A stretch of DNA of 64,000 nt from Planctomyces sp. SH-PL62 (GCF_001610895.1 NZ_CP011273.1:1364001-1428000), one strand, 5' to 3'. Counted from the stretch's first letter, positions 8,652 to 18,137 are shown. Numbers and translations: made by a program. The notes: generated by a model from the sequence alone, not told the origin.

Positions 8652-9809
8652 TACAGGATCACGGGACTTGCTGTGTGAGGCGATCGAGTCGTTCGCAGCC
8701 GTAGTAGCCGCAGACCCGCTCCTCGACCTCCGCGGCGGTCAGCTTCCGCTTCGGCTCGACGATGGCGCGCTTGCCGTGGACCCACTTCGGCTCGATCGCG
8801 TTGAGCCACGGCGCCTTGATCGGCAGGAAGCAGGCCACGATCCGCACCCCGCCCTCGCGCTTCACCCGACGGTTGTGCGCCTTGATCCAGCCCCTCGCCC
8901 GGGCGCTGACGTGCCAGGCGGCGTTGTCCCAGATGAGTAGCAGGGCGCGCTTCCCCTCGGCCGCCAGCCGCCGGCACGCCCAGGCCAGGAAGTCCTCGGT
9001 CACCTGGCTGACCGGCCGCCCTCGCACGAACCGCCGCAGCATCCCGCCGGTGTCGGCCCGCAGCAGGCCGTAGCAGGCCAGCGCCTTGGGCTCGCGGTCG
9101 GCGGGGTCGGCCGGCGGTTCGTGCAGCCGCAACGGCTCACCGCCGGCCCAGGCGCGCAGCTCGGGCCGCGCCAGCCGGCTCCACCACACCTCGTCCTGGT
9201 AGCCGAGCACCCAGTCGGGGTTGGCCTCGGCCAGGCGGATCAGCCGGTCGCGCGCCCCTTTTTGCGCGAGTAGGCCGGGTCGGGGCTGGTGATCCAGGTC
9301 TTGGCCCGCCTCCACCCCACGCCCAGGCGCTTCAGCGTCCGACGGACCGACTCGCCGCTCATCACCCGCGCGGTGACGCCCTCGGCGAACGCCGCCTCGG
9401 CGGCCAGCGCGAGGGTCCAGAGCGAGGTCGGCCTGCCGAAGTCGCGCGGGCTGCGGTGCAGCAGGGCGCGGAGCCGCTTGGCGGCCTCGGCCTCGAGGGC
9501 CGGCCGGGCCGATCGGGGGCGGTGCGACTTGGCACGGAGGCAGGCGAGCCCCTCGGCGGCGAAGGCGCGGATGGCGTCGCGGACGGTCTGGGTGGCGCAG
9601 CCGAGCCGGGCGCGGATCGCGGAGGGCTTGAGGCCCTCGGCGCTGGCCAGGAGGATCTGGCAGCGCCGCAGGGTGAAGGCCGAGGGCGATCGGAGGCCGG
9701 CCCGGAGGGCCTGGGACTCCTCGGGGGAGAACGGACGGACGAACAGGGGCGGCTTCATACCCCTACTACGACGGCCGCCTCTCACGGGATCAGTTGTGAG
9801 ACGACACTA
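8649..9809 (-). mobile_element. IS630-type insertion sequence 3
   Basis: It is bounded by CTAGT on both sides (8648 and 9810 inward). Beyond that the inverted repeats are weak: TCAC at matching distance and a GTG(T/A)GAGGCG block. The transposase inside and the shared CTAG junction with IS2 support the limits. Confidence 0.6.
8659..9758 (-). CDS. IS630-family transposase 3 (two frames, -1 frameshift)
   Basis: The first frame starts at the ATG at 9758 (MKPPLFVRPFSPEESQ) and contains the helix-turn-helix region. It ends soon after an A5 run (minus strand 9263-9259). A -1 slip there gives AQKGARDRLIRLAEANPDW, which continues into the DDE domain: Asp in LGYQDEVWW, Asp in LLIWDNAAWH and Glu in PWLNAIEPKW. 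The slippery run is shorter than in the other two elements but the frame logic is the same. The ribosome binding site is weak. Confidence 0.78.
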
Positions 9810-9810
9810 G

Positions 9811-10007
9811 GCCGAAAACCCCGCGTGACCGAGGGCCTGCCACGCAGCAGCCCAGGCAGGATTTCGCATCGGGCCAGGCTGAGCCAGGGAATGCGCCGGT
9901 TTGGCGGACCGAAGCACTCAACGCACCTTTCGATCGCGAGTGTCGCCTGATGTCTTCCCGTCTGCGCCGTCCGTACGTTAGCGGGACGGGATCATTATGG
10001 GATGATG
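9811..10007. other. non-coding stretch right of the IS630 array
   Basis: Nothing recognisable between the CTAG end of IS3 and the 52-bp repeats; short frames on both strands are Arg-rich and lack ribosome binding sites. Confidence 0.4.
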
Positions 10008-10205
10008 GGCTGGTCGTCGAAACCGAACCATCCCGCCGCTGAGTTCCCATGAACGGCGAGAACCGGTCACGAAGACTGGACCATCCTCCGGTCGAATCGT
10101 ATGGGCAGCGTGGGCCAGTCCGCGAAACTGGCTCATTCTCCAGACGAATCTCAAGGGACGACGGGGGCCGGTCCCGAAGACCGGCCCAGGGCTCTGGAGT
10201 GGGCC
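10008..10205. repeat. four imperfect direct repeats of about 52 bp, each with a hairpin
   Basis: Units begin near 10008, 10060, 10112 and 10166. Each starts with a short palindrome of the type GGCCGGTC-CCGAA-GACCGGCC (perfect in the fourth unit) followed by CCATCCTCC-like sequence and CGAATC. The 52-base period is not a multiple of three, so the units are not coding repeats. A related single unit lies at 18027-18049. Confidence 0.7.
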
Positions 10206-10317
10206 ATTTCGATCCGCCCGGCGCCGACCGGATATGGTGCGGCGCATCCGTCAGGCCCCCTCACCTCGACCGATGCCGATTCCTGATGCCGCGACGTTCG
10301 ACAGCCGGGGGAGTTGC

Positions 10318-10509
10318 ATGGGCTTCCCACGACCACCGACCGGGGACGGCACCATACCCATCCTGCCCCCGGAGGCGCTACCGCTCCTCAGCCAACTCGT
10401 CACGGCCTTAACCCAACCGACCTACCTCCGCTTCGCCACCCTGCAGGCCGCCGCCATCCTGACCCAGTGCCGCCGCACCGCCTACCAACGGAGGCCGTCC
10501 GCCTGCTAG
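10318..10509 (+). pseudogene. N-terminal remnant of a DDE-superfamily transposase
   Basis: The 63-residue frame contains PEALPLLSQLVTALTQPTYL and RFATLQAAAILTQCRRTA, which resemble the start of planctomycete DDE-superfamily transposases (typically LTRPTF-RF--LL-AAIL-T-GRRT). The frame stops soon after and no later part of such a protein is present nearby. A GGGAG site precedes the ATG. Interpreted as a truncated transposon remnant. Confidence 0.55.
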
Positions 10510-10837
10510 CGGTCAAGTTCCTTGGGCTCGCCGGGCCGGGCGCCAGCTCGGTGATCCCGGCGCCGAAGCGGTTGGCAGACGATCCGAGCGCCGAGATCCG
10601 AGGGCGAGCGGCGGCCATCGGAGCAGGTCCAGGCCGCCCCGGCGTCCGGCAAGCCAGCACGCCAACGGCAGCCCCGATCCGGGGGATTTCGCCGGTTTAA
10701 AAGTTGTCAAACAAGAGCTCTCGTGATACGATCCTTAATTCGCGATGGATGTCGCGGGTCACGGGCCCTGAACGATTGGGCGTCCGATCTGCGCGATTCA
10801 TGATGCGTAGATGCTGGGCGAGGGCGGGAGGAACGCC
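10510..10837. other. intergenic stretch upstream of the DUF1592 gene
   Basis: No gene recognised. It contains a less GC-rich segment near 10695-10740 that could hold the promoter of the DUF1592/DUF1552 pair, but no clear -35/-10 pair was found. Confidence 0.35.
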
Positions 10838-12853
10838 ATGGGCGGGCGATGGCCGGTGCGGTTGCTGATCTCGGTCGCGCTCATCGCCGCGACGCCCGCC
10901 ATAGCCACGCCGGACGATTCCTCGCGGTCGCGCCGCGTTGTCGATGAATCGTACTTCGCCAACGCGGTGTACCCGGCGTTGCACGCCGTCCAGTGCGAGC
11001 GTTGCCACGGCGACAACGGCGTGGCCTCCGAGACGCGGCTCGCCTTCCCCGAGCCGGATGCCGGCCGAGATCGGATCACGGCGTTCGGTCTCGGCCTGAT
11101 CGACCTGGTCGACCGCACGGACCCCGAGCGGTCGTTGCTGCTGCGGAAGCCGACGAAGCGCGTCAAGCACGCCGGCGGCCAGCGGATCAAGCCGGGCGGC
11201 GACGAGGAGGAAGCGTTGCGGGCCTGGATCGACTACCTGGCCGGCCTCTCGGATGACCAGGTGCGACAGGCGCGGGAGCGGGTCGCCCGATTCGAGCGGC
11301 GTGGGCTGGAGTCGCTGAGTGTGCGTCGACTGACGCATAGCCAATACAACCACACCGTGCGCGACCTGCTCGGCGACCAGAGCCAGCTCGCCAGTGGCTT
11401 CCCGAAGGAAGATTTCGTCAACGGCTTCAAGAATCAGGCGGAGGGTCAGGGGGTCTCGCCGCTCCAGGCGGAAGCCTACAGCCGGGCGGCCGAGCGGCTC
11501 GCCCTAGCTGCGTTTCGGGGAGGAGACCACCACCACCTGATCCCCCGCCAGCCCGCGTCGCCGACCGACGCCGAGGGTGCGGGCGAGTTCGTCCGGCAGT
11601 TCGGCCTCAAGGCGTTCCGACGCCCCCTGAAGGATGATGAAGTCAGCCGCTACACCGGGCTGTTCCTGGGGGAGGCCGGTCGCAGGAAGGACTTCCACGC
11701 CGGGGCCTCCCTGGTCGTCGAGGTCATGCTCCAGTCTCCGCATTTCCTCTTCCGGGTCGAGCGCGGGGCCGGCAGCCCCGACGCACCGTATGAAGTCGCC
11801 AGCCGGCTCTCGTACTTCCTCTGGGACACGATGCCAGACGACGACTTACTGGCTGCCGCTGGAAGGGGCGAGCTGGCGACGACCGTGCAGGTCGAGGCCA
11901 TCGCGCGCCGGATGCTCGATGACACCCGCGCCCGGGGGGCGATGGCCGAATTCCTGGCGCAGTGGATGCGCTTCGACCGGGCGCTGGAGGCCACGCGCGA
12001 TCGCCGACGGTTCCGCGAATTCAACGCCGAGGTCGCCGCGGCGATGGTCGAGGAGACGCGGCGCCTCTTCGAAGATCTCGTCTGGGGCGACCGGGATTTC
12101 CGGGGGTTCTTCACCGCCGGTTACACCTTCGTGAACGCCGACCTCGCACGGCTTTACGGCCTGCCGGCCCCCGCCGAGGATTTCGCGAAGGTCGACTATC
12201 CGGCCGATTCCGGTCGCTCCGGGGTGCTGGGGCATGGCAGCTTCCTGGTGCTGACGAGCAAGCCCGCGGAAACCTCGCCGACCGCGCGGGGGCTGTTCAT
12301 CCGCAACCAGTTCCTCGGCCAGGAGGTCCCGCCGCCCCCGGCGGGCGTCAACACCGACTTGCCGACGGTCACGGAGGACGCGCCGTTGACGAACCGCCAG
12401 CGGCTCGCCGTTCACCTGAACAGCGAGTCGTGCGCGGGCTGCCATCGACTGATCGACCCCATCGGGCTGGGATTCGAGCAATACGACGCGGTCGGCGTGT
12501 TCCGGGAGAAGATGGTGCTCCAGTTCGCGGGCCCCCGGGGTGATCAGGCGCGCGAGCGCAGGCCGATCACTCGGGAAATCGAGGTCGACACGTCCGGTTC
12601 GATCGAGGGGATGGCCGATTCGGCCTTCTCGACGCCCCGGGAACTGGGCCGCCTGCTCGCCGAGAGCAAGACATGCCAGCGGGCCATCGTCAAGCAGTTG
12701 TTCCGGTACGCGTTCGGCCGGCAGGAGACCCCGAACGACCAGCCGGTCATCGAGGCGCTGGTGGCGAAGTTCCGCGGCTCGGGCTTCCGGTTCCGGGAAT
12801 TGCTCCTCGCGCTGGTCATGTCGGACCTCTTCCTCCAGAAGGGCTCGGGTTGA
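10838..12853 (+). CDS. DUF1592 family cytochrome-like protein (DUF1587/1595/1592/1588/1585)
   Basis: A 671-residue exported protein of a planctomycete-expanded type. After the signal peptide comes a cytochrome-c-like CERCH motif (about residue 53), then the DUF1587 segment LTHSQYNHTVRDLLG, DUF1595/DUF1592, the DUF1588 stretch with SPTARGLFIRNQFLG, a second heme-type motif CAGCH (about residue 530) and the DUF1585 C-terminus with FRYAFGRQE. Biochemical function is unproven; links to polymer degradation or surface electron transfer have been proposed. The ATG at 10838 has GGGAGGAA upstream. It precedes the DUF1552 gene by three bases, the usual pairing. Inside the genomic island. Confidence 0.9.
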   Translation: MGGRWPVRLLISVALIAATPAIATPDDSSRSRRVVDESYFANAVYPALHAVQCERCHGDNGVASETRLAFPEPDAGRDRITAFGLGLIDLVDRTDPERSLLLRKPTKRVKHAGGQRIKPGGDEEEALRAWIDYLAGLSDDQVRQARERVARFERRGLESLSVRRLTHSQYNHTVRDLLGDQSQLASGFPKEDFVNGFKNQAEGQGVSPLQAEAYSRAAERLALAAFRGGDHHHLIPRQPASPTDAEGAGEFVRQFGLKAFRRPLKDDEVSRYTGLFLGEAGRRKDFHAGASLVVEVMLQSPHFLFRVERGAGSPDAPYEVASRLSYFLWDTMPDDDLLAAAGRGELATTVQVEAIARRMLDDTRARGAMAEFLAQWMRFDRALEATRDRRRFREFNAEVAAAMVEETRRLFEDLVWGDRDFRGFFTAGYTFVNADLARLYGLPAPAEDFAKVDYPADSGRSGVLGHGSFLVLTSKPAETSPTARGLFIRNQFLGQEVPPPPAGVNTDLPTVTEDAPLTNRQRLAVHLNSESCAGCHRLIDPIGLGFEQYDAVGVFREKMVLQFAGPRGDQARERRPITREIEVDTSGSIEGMADSAFSTPRELGRLLAESKTCQRAIVKQLFRYAFGRQETPNDQPVIEALVAKFRGSGFRFRELLLALVMSDLFLQKGSG

Positions 12854-12856
12854 CTC

Positions 12857-14167
12857 ATGACACCACGAAACGACTTGTCCCGGCGGCGGTTCCTGCGGGG
12901 CGTGGGCCTTTCGGGGGCCACCATCCAGGTCGGCTTACCTGCGTTCGAGGCGTTCTTCAACTCCAGCGGCACGGCCTACGCCGCCGAGGCGGGAGCCGCG
13001 GCCCGGCCGATCGAGACCCGCTTCGTGCTCTGGTTCAATGGCAATGGGATCATCGAGAAATACTGGATCCCGCGCGAGGACGGCCCGGACTACGAGATGA
13101 CCCCCTGCCTCCAGCCGCTGGCCCGATTTCGCCGGGACATCCACGTCCTCAGCGGCGTCGATAATCCGGCCGCTCGCCTCCCCGGGCCGGGCAACGGCCA
13201 CCACAATTCGATGAGCGGCCTCGTCTCGGGCGCGATGTTCTCGGGCCGCGGCGCGGGCGGCCCGTCCATCGACCAGGTGATCGCCCAGAAGATCGGCGAC
13301 GACAGCCGATTCCGCTCCCTGCAAGTCGGCGTCTGCCAGGAATCCTTCGGCGAGAGCATTCAGCGGAATCTGAGCTGGGCCGGCCGCGATCGCCCGCTGC
13401 CGCCCGAGATGATCCCGCATCGGCTGTTCGATCGCCTGTTCGGCTCCAAGGAGCCGTACTGGATCGAGCGCAAGAAGAGCATCCTCGACGCCGTGGGCGA
13501 CGAGGCGAAGTCGCTCCAGTCGGCGCTGGGGCATGGCGATCGTCAGCGACTCGAAGAGTATCTGACCTCGGTGCGCAGCCTGGAGCGGTCGATCGCGAGC
13601 CTGCCGCCCGAATATTCGCAGGTCGTCGAGCGGCCGTCGGAGGGGGGCGACCTGAAGGACTGGCCGCGGATCGCGAAGCTCCAGGCCGACCTCCTGGTGC
13701 ACGCGCTGGCCTCGCGCCAGACCCGGGTCGCCTCGTTCATGCTGACCAAGTGTCAGGGGCTCTCGCGGTTCCCCTGGCTGGGCTACACCTACGAGCGGCA
13801 CCACGAATACACCCACGGCCGGGTGGAATCGCCCGAAGGCCAGCGCATCATGCGCGACATCTGCCGGTGGCACGTCGAGGAATTCGCCTACTTCCTCGGC
13901 AGGCTGAAATCCATCCCAGAGGGCGACGGCACCCTGCTCGACCACACCTGCGCCCTGTTCGTCCACGAGCACGCCGAGGCCAATTCCCACAAGAACGCCG
14001 GCCTGGCCATGATCGCCGCGGGCCACGCCGGCCAGATGAAGACAGGCCTCCACACCCGCATGACCGGGACGGTGGGCGACCTGTATCTCACCCTGGCCGA
14101 GGAAGTCGTCGGCGCGCCGATCGCCAACTTCCCGACGGGCGAGAAGAAGCTGGTGGAGATCGTTTGA
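12857..14167 (+). CDS. DUF1552 family protein with Tat signal
   Basis: The 436-residue protein begins with a twin-arginine motif (SRRRFLRG), so it should be exported folded. The remainder is a DUF1552 domain, related to DUF1501 and the alkaline-phosphatase-like fold, with [10 protein letters not shown] near residue 112 and HEHAEANSH near 373. DUF1552 genes almost always follow a DUF1592 gene, as here with a three-base gap, and the products are thought to act together outside the cytoplasm. Function is not established. Confidence 0.9.
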   Translation: MTPRNDLSRRRFLRGVGLSGATIQVGLPAFEAFFNSSGTAYAAEAGAAARPIETRFVLWFNGNGIIEKYWIPREDGPDYEMTPCLQPLARFRRDIHVLSGVDNPAARLPGPGNGHHNSMSGLVSGAMFSGRGAGGPSIDQVIAQKIGDDSRFRSLQVGVCQESFGESIQRNLSWAGRDRPLPPEMIPHRLFDRLFGSKEPYWIERKKSILDAVGDEAKSLQSALGHGDRQRLEEYLTSVRSLERSIASLPPEYSQVVERPSEGGDLKDWPRIAKLQADLLVHALASRQTRVASFMLTKCQGLSRFPWLGYTYERHHEYTHGRVESPEGQRIMRDICRWHVEEFAYFLGRLKSIPEGDGTLLDHTCALFVHEHAEANSHKNAGLAMIAAGHAGQMKTGLHTRMTGTVGDLYLTLAEEVVGAPIANFPTGEKKLVEIV

Positions 14168-14223
14168 GGGTCATCCTGAAGGGGGGCGGCCGGGAGGCCG
14201 ATCCCCTTCGGTTCGACAACCGC

Positions 14224-15351
14224 TCACTGGCCGCCACGCCGCCCCGGCTCGGGTTCCCGGGTCGCGGGCTTCTTCCACCAACTCACCCGGCAATCCGGCA
14301 GGGCCTCGCGGAGCGACTCCACGTCCTCGGGCGCGACGTCGAGGCCGCCGATGAAGAGCCGCTTCAAACCCTTCTTCGCGGAGAGCTGCGCCAGCCCCCG
14401 CGCGGTGAGGCCCGTCTCCGGCACCTCGAGGACTTCCAGGGACTCCAGCTTCAGGAACGCGGGGACCGCGGCGTCGTCGATGCCCGCGGCCCTCCCGAGC
14501 TTCAGATGCCGCAACGCCGGCAGGCCGGCCAGAGATGCAATCCCCTTCCCGGTCACCCGGGTCGCCCGGAGGTCGAGCGTGCGCAGCTCCTTCAGCGGCG
14601 CGAGCTGCGCGACCCCCCGATCCGAGACACCCGTCTCGCCCAGGTCGAGGACCTCGAGCCGTTGCAGTTGCGCCAGGTGGCCGATGTTGAAGTCCGTCAC
14701 CGCGACGCTCCAGAGGCCGGAGTCGGTCCTCTGCTGGCCGGAGACGCTCAGCTCCCTGAGCGCGGGCAAGGCCTTCAGGGACGTCAGGCCGTCGCCGCTC
14801 ATCTTGTTCCCGCCGAACGAGAGTCGTTCGAGTCGATCGAGGCCCTCGAGCAGCTCGAAGGAGTCGTCGTTGACGCGGCTGTGGCCGACGTCGAGTGCGC
14901 GGAGCCTCGTCATGCGCGCGATGTGCTCGAAGACCGAGCTGGTCACCTTCGTGCCGCGCAAGTTGAGCTGTTCCAGTCGCTTCCAGTGCTTCAGATAGGC
15001 GATCCCCTGGTCCGTGACGGCCTCCGCGTGCTCCAGGTCGAGGCTCAGGACCCCCTCGAGTGGGGCCAGGTGCTCTAGGCCCAGGTCCGTGATCTTCGTC
15101 GAAGCCAGGCTGATCACTTCCAGCCGCGGCAGGCGCGCCAGCTTCGCGAGATCCTCGTCCGTCACCCAGGCGTCGCCCAGGTCGACGCCGATCGTCTCCC
15201 CGTCGGCGTTGCGGACCAGGCGGGCGCCCAGTTCGGCGAGCTGGGCGCCGGGGTCGTCTCCGGCCACGGCGGCCGTCGCCGCCATGGTCAGGCCGACCGC
15301 GATGAGCCACGGGCCTAAAAGAATCTGGTTCATGATCGCTGCCGCTCGCAT
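14224..15351 (-). CDS. exported leucine-rich-repeat protein
   Basis: A 375-residue protein: a signal peptide, then about twelve leucine-rich repeats of the planctomycete type (for example LEVLDLGETGVSDRGVAQLA). The C-terminus is basic and Pro-rich. The ATG at 15351 was chosen; a second ATG at 15333 is possible. It lies 34 bases after the larger LRR gene on the same strand, so they are probably one operon. It converges on the DUF1552 gene with 56 bases between. LRR proteins of this kind bind proteins or surfaces; no enzyme domain is visible. Confidence 0.85.
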   Translation of the reverse strand: MRAAAIMNQILLGPWLIAVGLTMAATAAVAGDDPGAQLAELGARLVRNADGETIGVDLGDAWVTDEDLAKLARLPRLEVISLASTKITDLGLEHLAPLEGVLSLDLEHAEAVTDQGIAYLKHWKRLEQLNLRGTKVTSSVFEHIARMTRLRALDVGHSRVNDDSFELLEGLDRLERLSFGGNKMSGDGLTSLKALPALRELSVSGQQRTDSGLWSVAVTDFNIGHLAQLQRLEVLDLGETGVSDRGVAQLAPLKELRTLDLRATRVTGKGIASLAGLPALRHLKLGRAAGIDDAAVPAFLKLESLEVLEVPETGLTARGLAQLSAKKGLKRLFIGGLDVAPEDVESLREALPDCRVSWWKKPATREPEPGRRGGQ

Positions 15352-15385
15352 CGGGGGTCTCGGTTCGGGCCTCGCGCGAGGCCGA

Positions 15386-17422
15386 TCAGCTCCGTCGTCG
15401 CTTCGGATCGCTCGACCTGGCGTCGAAGATGATCTCGCTGTTCGGCAGCGCCGCGCGGAGCTGCCGATACCCTTGCTCCGTGACGAACGTGTGGTAGAGG
15501 TTGAGCCTGCGGAGTTGCTCAAATCGCCCCAGCCGGCCCGCGGACGCGTCCGTGACCCCGGTGCTGTCGAGGCTGAGGTCCCGGAGATTCGTCAGGCCAC
15601 CGAGCGCCTCCAATCCCTTGTCGCCCACGTCGGTGTAGTCGAGGTTCAGGGCCGCGAGCCGGGAGAAGCGACCCACGACCGGCATGCTCTTGTCGGTGAC
15701 CCGGGTCCGGATCAGCCCCAGCTCCTGGAGCTGATCCAGGCTCGCCAGTTGGGGCATCGCGGCGTCGGTGATGCGCGTGTAGTTGAGCAGGAGGGACGTG
15801 AGGCCCGTCATGCGCCCCAGCCTCGGGAGGCCCCCGTCCCCGATGTCCGTCCCCGCCAGGTCGAGGCGTCGGAGGGCCCCGAGCGACTCCAGGGGAGCCA
15901 GCCCGGCGTCGGTCACGTCGCTATAGGCCAGAGTCAACTCTCGGAGCGTCGGGATCTCGGCCAGGTGGGCCAATCCTCGGTCATTGACGGGCGAGCCAGA
16001 GAGGCGGAGCCGCTCAAGCCCCAGCCCTCGCAGGTGCTTCAGCCCGGTGCCGGTGATCCGGGTGTGCGACAGACCCAGCTCGCGTAGGCGGGACAGGCCG
16101 GCCAGGGGTGCCAGGCCGTCATCGGAAATCGCCGTACCTTCCAGGTTGAGCACCTCGAGGTTGGTCAGCCGCGCCAGGTGCTCGATGCCGCGATCGCCGA
16201 TCTCGGTACAGGAGAGGTCCAGTTTGCGCAGCGACCCCGAGGCGGCCGGGTTTCGGAGCAGCTCGTCGGTCACGCTCGTCGATGCCAGGGAGATCTCCCG
16301 CAACTGCCCGTCCTCGAAGTCCGCCCGGCCGCCGATCGAGCCCACCCATCGCCCTACCGCCCGGTCTCCCTCGCCGGCCACGACCTGATCCGCCGTCGCG
16401 GGGAGGGCGGGCCGGACCGAGGAGTCGAGGAAGGCCAGACGACACCGGGGCAGCGCATCCCGGAGGCGATCCACGCCGGCGCGGGTCACGCGCGAGTAGC
16501 GCAGGTCGACGGCCGTGAGGTGTCCGAGGCCCCTGAGCACCTCCACGCCCGCGTTCGTGACCTTCGTCCCGTACAGGTTCAATTCTTCGAGCGCCGCCAT
16601 ATCCGCCAGGTGGCGGACGCCTTGGTCCGTGAGCGCGGCGCCCTGAAGGTTCAGCTTCTTCAGCTTCGTCATCCCGCGCAGGTGCGCGACCCCAGCATCC
16701 GTGATCTTCGTCCCGCCGAGATCGAGCCACTCGAGGTTCACCTGGCCGCGGAGGTTCCGCAGGCCCTCGTCGCTGATGGTGGCGTCCCGCAAGAGGAGCC
16801 GCCGCAGCCCGGTCAGGCCCTGCAACTGGCCCAGGCCCTCGTCGTCCACCGGGCAATAGACCAGGTCCAGCGCCTCGAGCTTTGTGAATCGGGCCAGATG
16901 ACGACCCCGCACCTGGGTATCCCCCAGGCTCAGCACCCGGAGGCTTGTGCCGAGCGCGGCGATGGCTTCGAGCCCCGAATCTTCGAACTTGATCGATTCA
17001 AGATAGGTGGGGCTGAAGGTCAGCTCCTCCAGGGTGGGAATGCCCGCGACGTGGCGCAGCTCGCGGCTGTAATCGATGCTCGACCCCGCGCCCGGATTCC
17101 ACATCGGTCCGGGCAGATGCAGGGCCCTCAGTCGCGCGAGGCCGGCCAGTCTCTCGAGGTCGGGTGGGTTGACATTCGTCCCCACCAGGTCCACCGCCTC
17201 GAGGCGGAAGTCGCCCTCCGGCAGCCCCGTCAACTCGCGGATGCACCCCTCTCCCTCGACGCGGACCGCCCCGCCCATCAAGATTACCCATTCGGCGGCC
17301 TGCCGGTCCGCCACCTCGGCCGGCAGCGTGCGGGCCGAAACGATCAGATCGAGGCAGATTGCGATCGCCAGGACCGCGGGGCGAGCCGAGGAGCCGAGAG
17401 CCGATCGATTCGCAGTGAGCAT
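15386..17422 (-). CDS. large exported leucine-rich-repeat protein with internal duplication
   Basis: A 678-residue protein with a signal peptide (to about residue 35) and two LRR arrays. Each array is introduced by a related module: AAEWVILMGGAVRVEG near residue 42 and VGRWVGSIGGRADFEDG near 352, followed by an LREISL- or LEAVDL-type strand. This suggests internal duplication of a whole GG module plus LRR unit. Repeats follow the pattern L--L-L--T-ITD-GL--L. It is first of the two-gene LRR operon on the island. Likely a surface interaction protein. Confidence 0.85.
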   Translation of the reverse strand: MLTANRSALGSSARPAVLAIAICLDLIVSARTLPAEVADRQAAEWVILMGGAVRVEGEGCIRELTGLPEGDFRLEAVDLVGTNVNPPDLERLAGLARLRALHLPGPMWNPGAGSSIDYSRELRHVAGIPTLEELTFSPTYLESIKFEDSGLEAIAALGTSLRVLSLGDTQVRGRHLARFTKLEALDLVYCPVDDEGLGQLQGLTGLRRLLLRDATISDEGLRNLRGQVNLEWLDLGGTKITDAGVAHLRGMTKLKKLNLQGAALTDQGVRHLADMAALEELNLYGTKVTNAGVEVLRGLGHLTAVDLRYSRVTRAGVDRLRDALPRCRLAFLDSSVRPALPATADQVVAGEGDRAVGRWVGSIGGRADFEDGQLREISLASTSVTDELLRNPAASGSLRKLDLSCTEIGDRGIEHLARLTNLEVLNLEGTAISDDGLAPLAGLSRLRELGLSHTRITGTGLKHLRGLGLERLRLSGSPVNDRGLAHLAEIPTLRELTLAYSDVTDAGLAPLESLGALRRLDLAGTDIGDGGLPRLGRMTGLTSLLLNYTRITDAAMPQLASLDQLQELGLIRTRVTDKSMPVVGRFSRLAALNLDYTDVGDKGLEALGGLTNLRDLSLDSTGVTDASAGRLGRFEQLRRLNLYHTFVTEQGYRQLRAALPNSEIIFDARSSDPKRRRS

Positions 17423-17509
17423 TGTCTCGCAGCCCTCGGGTTCCGGCCTGTTTCACGGGCAATCCCGCATTCGATCATAGCCTCGCCGGTCAGCTGTACG
17501 CCAGCGTCC

Positions 17510-17797
17510 CGACACCGGGTGTACCAGGACCCGGCCGACCTGCAGAGGCACCTGGACGGGGTCGGGTCCGGGCCGCTGTCTTACAATCTGGTGCGGTTGG
17601 TGATCTCAGAGGCGGGACGACGCCAGGGCATGCCCCCGGACCGGATGAGCTTCGTGGACGCGCTGCGGTGGCTTGCGTCATCGCCTCCCGGAACTCCGCC
17701 GCCCGCACGGATCATTCGCCCGGTCCGTCCGGATTGCGTCGTGCCCCGCTGCCAGAAACGGCGCGGCAGGAATTATCCCCACCTGATCTTACCGTAA
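17510..17797 (+). pseudogene. C-terminal remnant of an IS4-like transposase
   Basis: This frame reads SYNLVRLVISEAGRRQGM, then DRMSFVDALRWL, then a RPVRPDCVVPRCQKRRGRNY tail. It matches the C-terminal end of planctomycete IS4-type transposases (YNLV-L-ML-AA-RQG, ISFVDALRWL, RP-RP----PR--KRRPK-Y). The catalytic domain is absent; sequence to the left belongs to the LRR gene region. Confidence 0.6.
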
Positions 17798-18137
17798 TCG
17801 GTCCTTCGAAAAGGTCTGCTCGGGTAGGCTGATCGGCTCAACCGGATGGCATTCCCCGGATCAGGAAACGGGGACAAGCCACGATGATCACCGATCGGGC
17901 TGTGTGACATCGCCACTGCTGGCTGGCGCGTCTCACTGAAGGCATAGGGGATGGCCTATGCGTGAACTCCCGGATTCGCGAGAAAAAGTGGAAAGGCCTC
18001 GATTCACTACGTCTCGGAGGTAATATGGCCCGGTCTCGAAAACCGGTCCTTCACTTGTATGACCTGCCCCCGGGAAATGGCCCATCGCATCCGAGGAATC
18101 GGATGCGATGAGGCTCCCCTGAAAGGAGCCTTGAGCC
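17798..18137. other. non-coding stretch with dispersed hairpins
   Basis: Contains a single copy of the hairpin repeat seen at 10008-10205 (18027-18049, CCGGT-CTCGAAA-ACCGG), a long hairpin at 18083-18110 and a shorter one at 18111-18131. No gene seen. Confidence 0.5.
18083..18110. repeat. perfect 12-bp stem hairpin with GGAA loop
   Basis: CATCGCATCCGA (18083-18094) and TCGGATGCGATG (18099-18110) are perfect complements around GGAA. A second hairpin, AGGCTCC/GGAGCCT (18111-18117 and 18125-18131), follows at once. They lie just before the IS3 remnant. No T-run follows, so a terminator role is uncertain. Confidence 0.7.

Noticed and set aside
10008-10205. CRISPR array
   Set aside because: Units are directly adjacent and diverged, without constant repeat and variable spacer; no cas genes are present.
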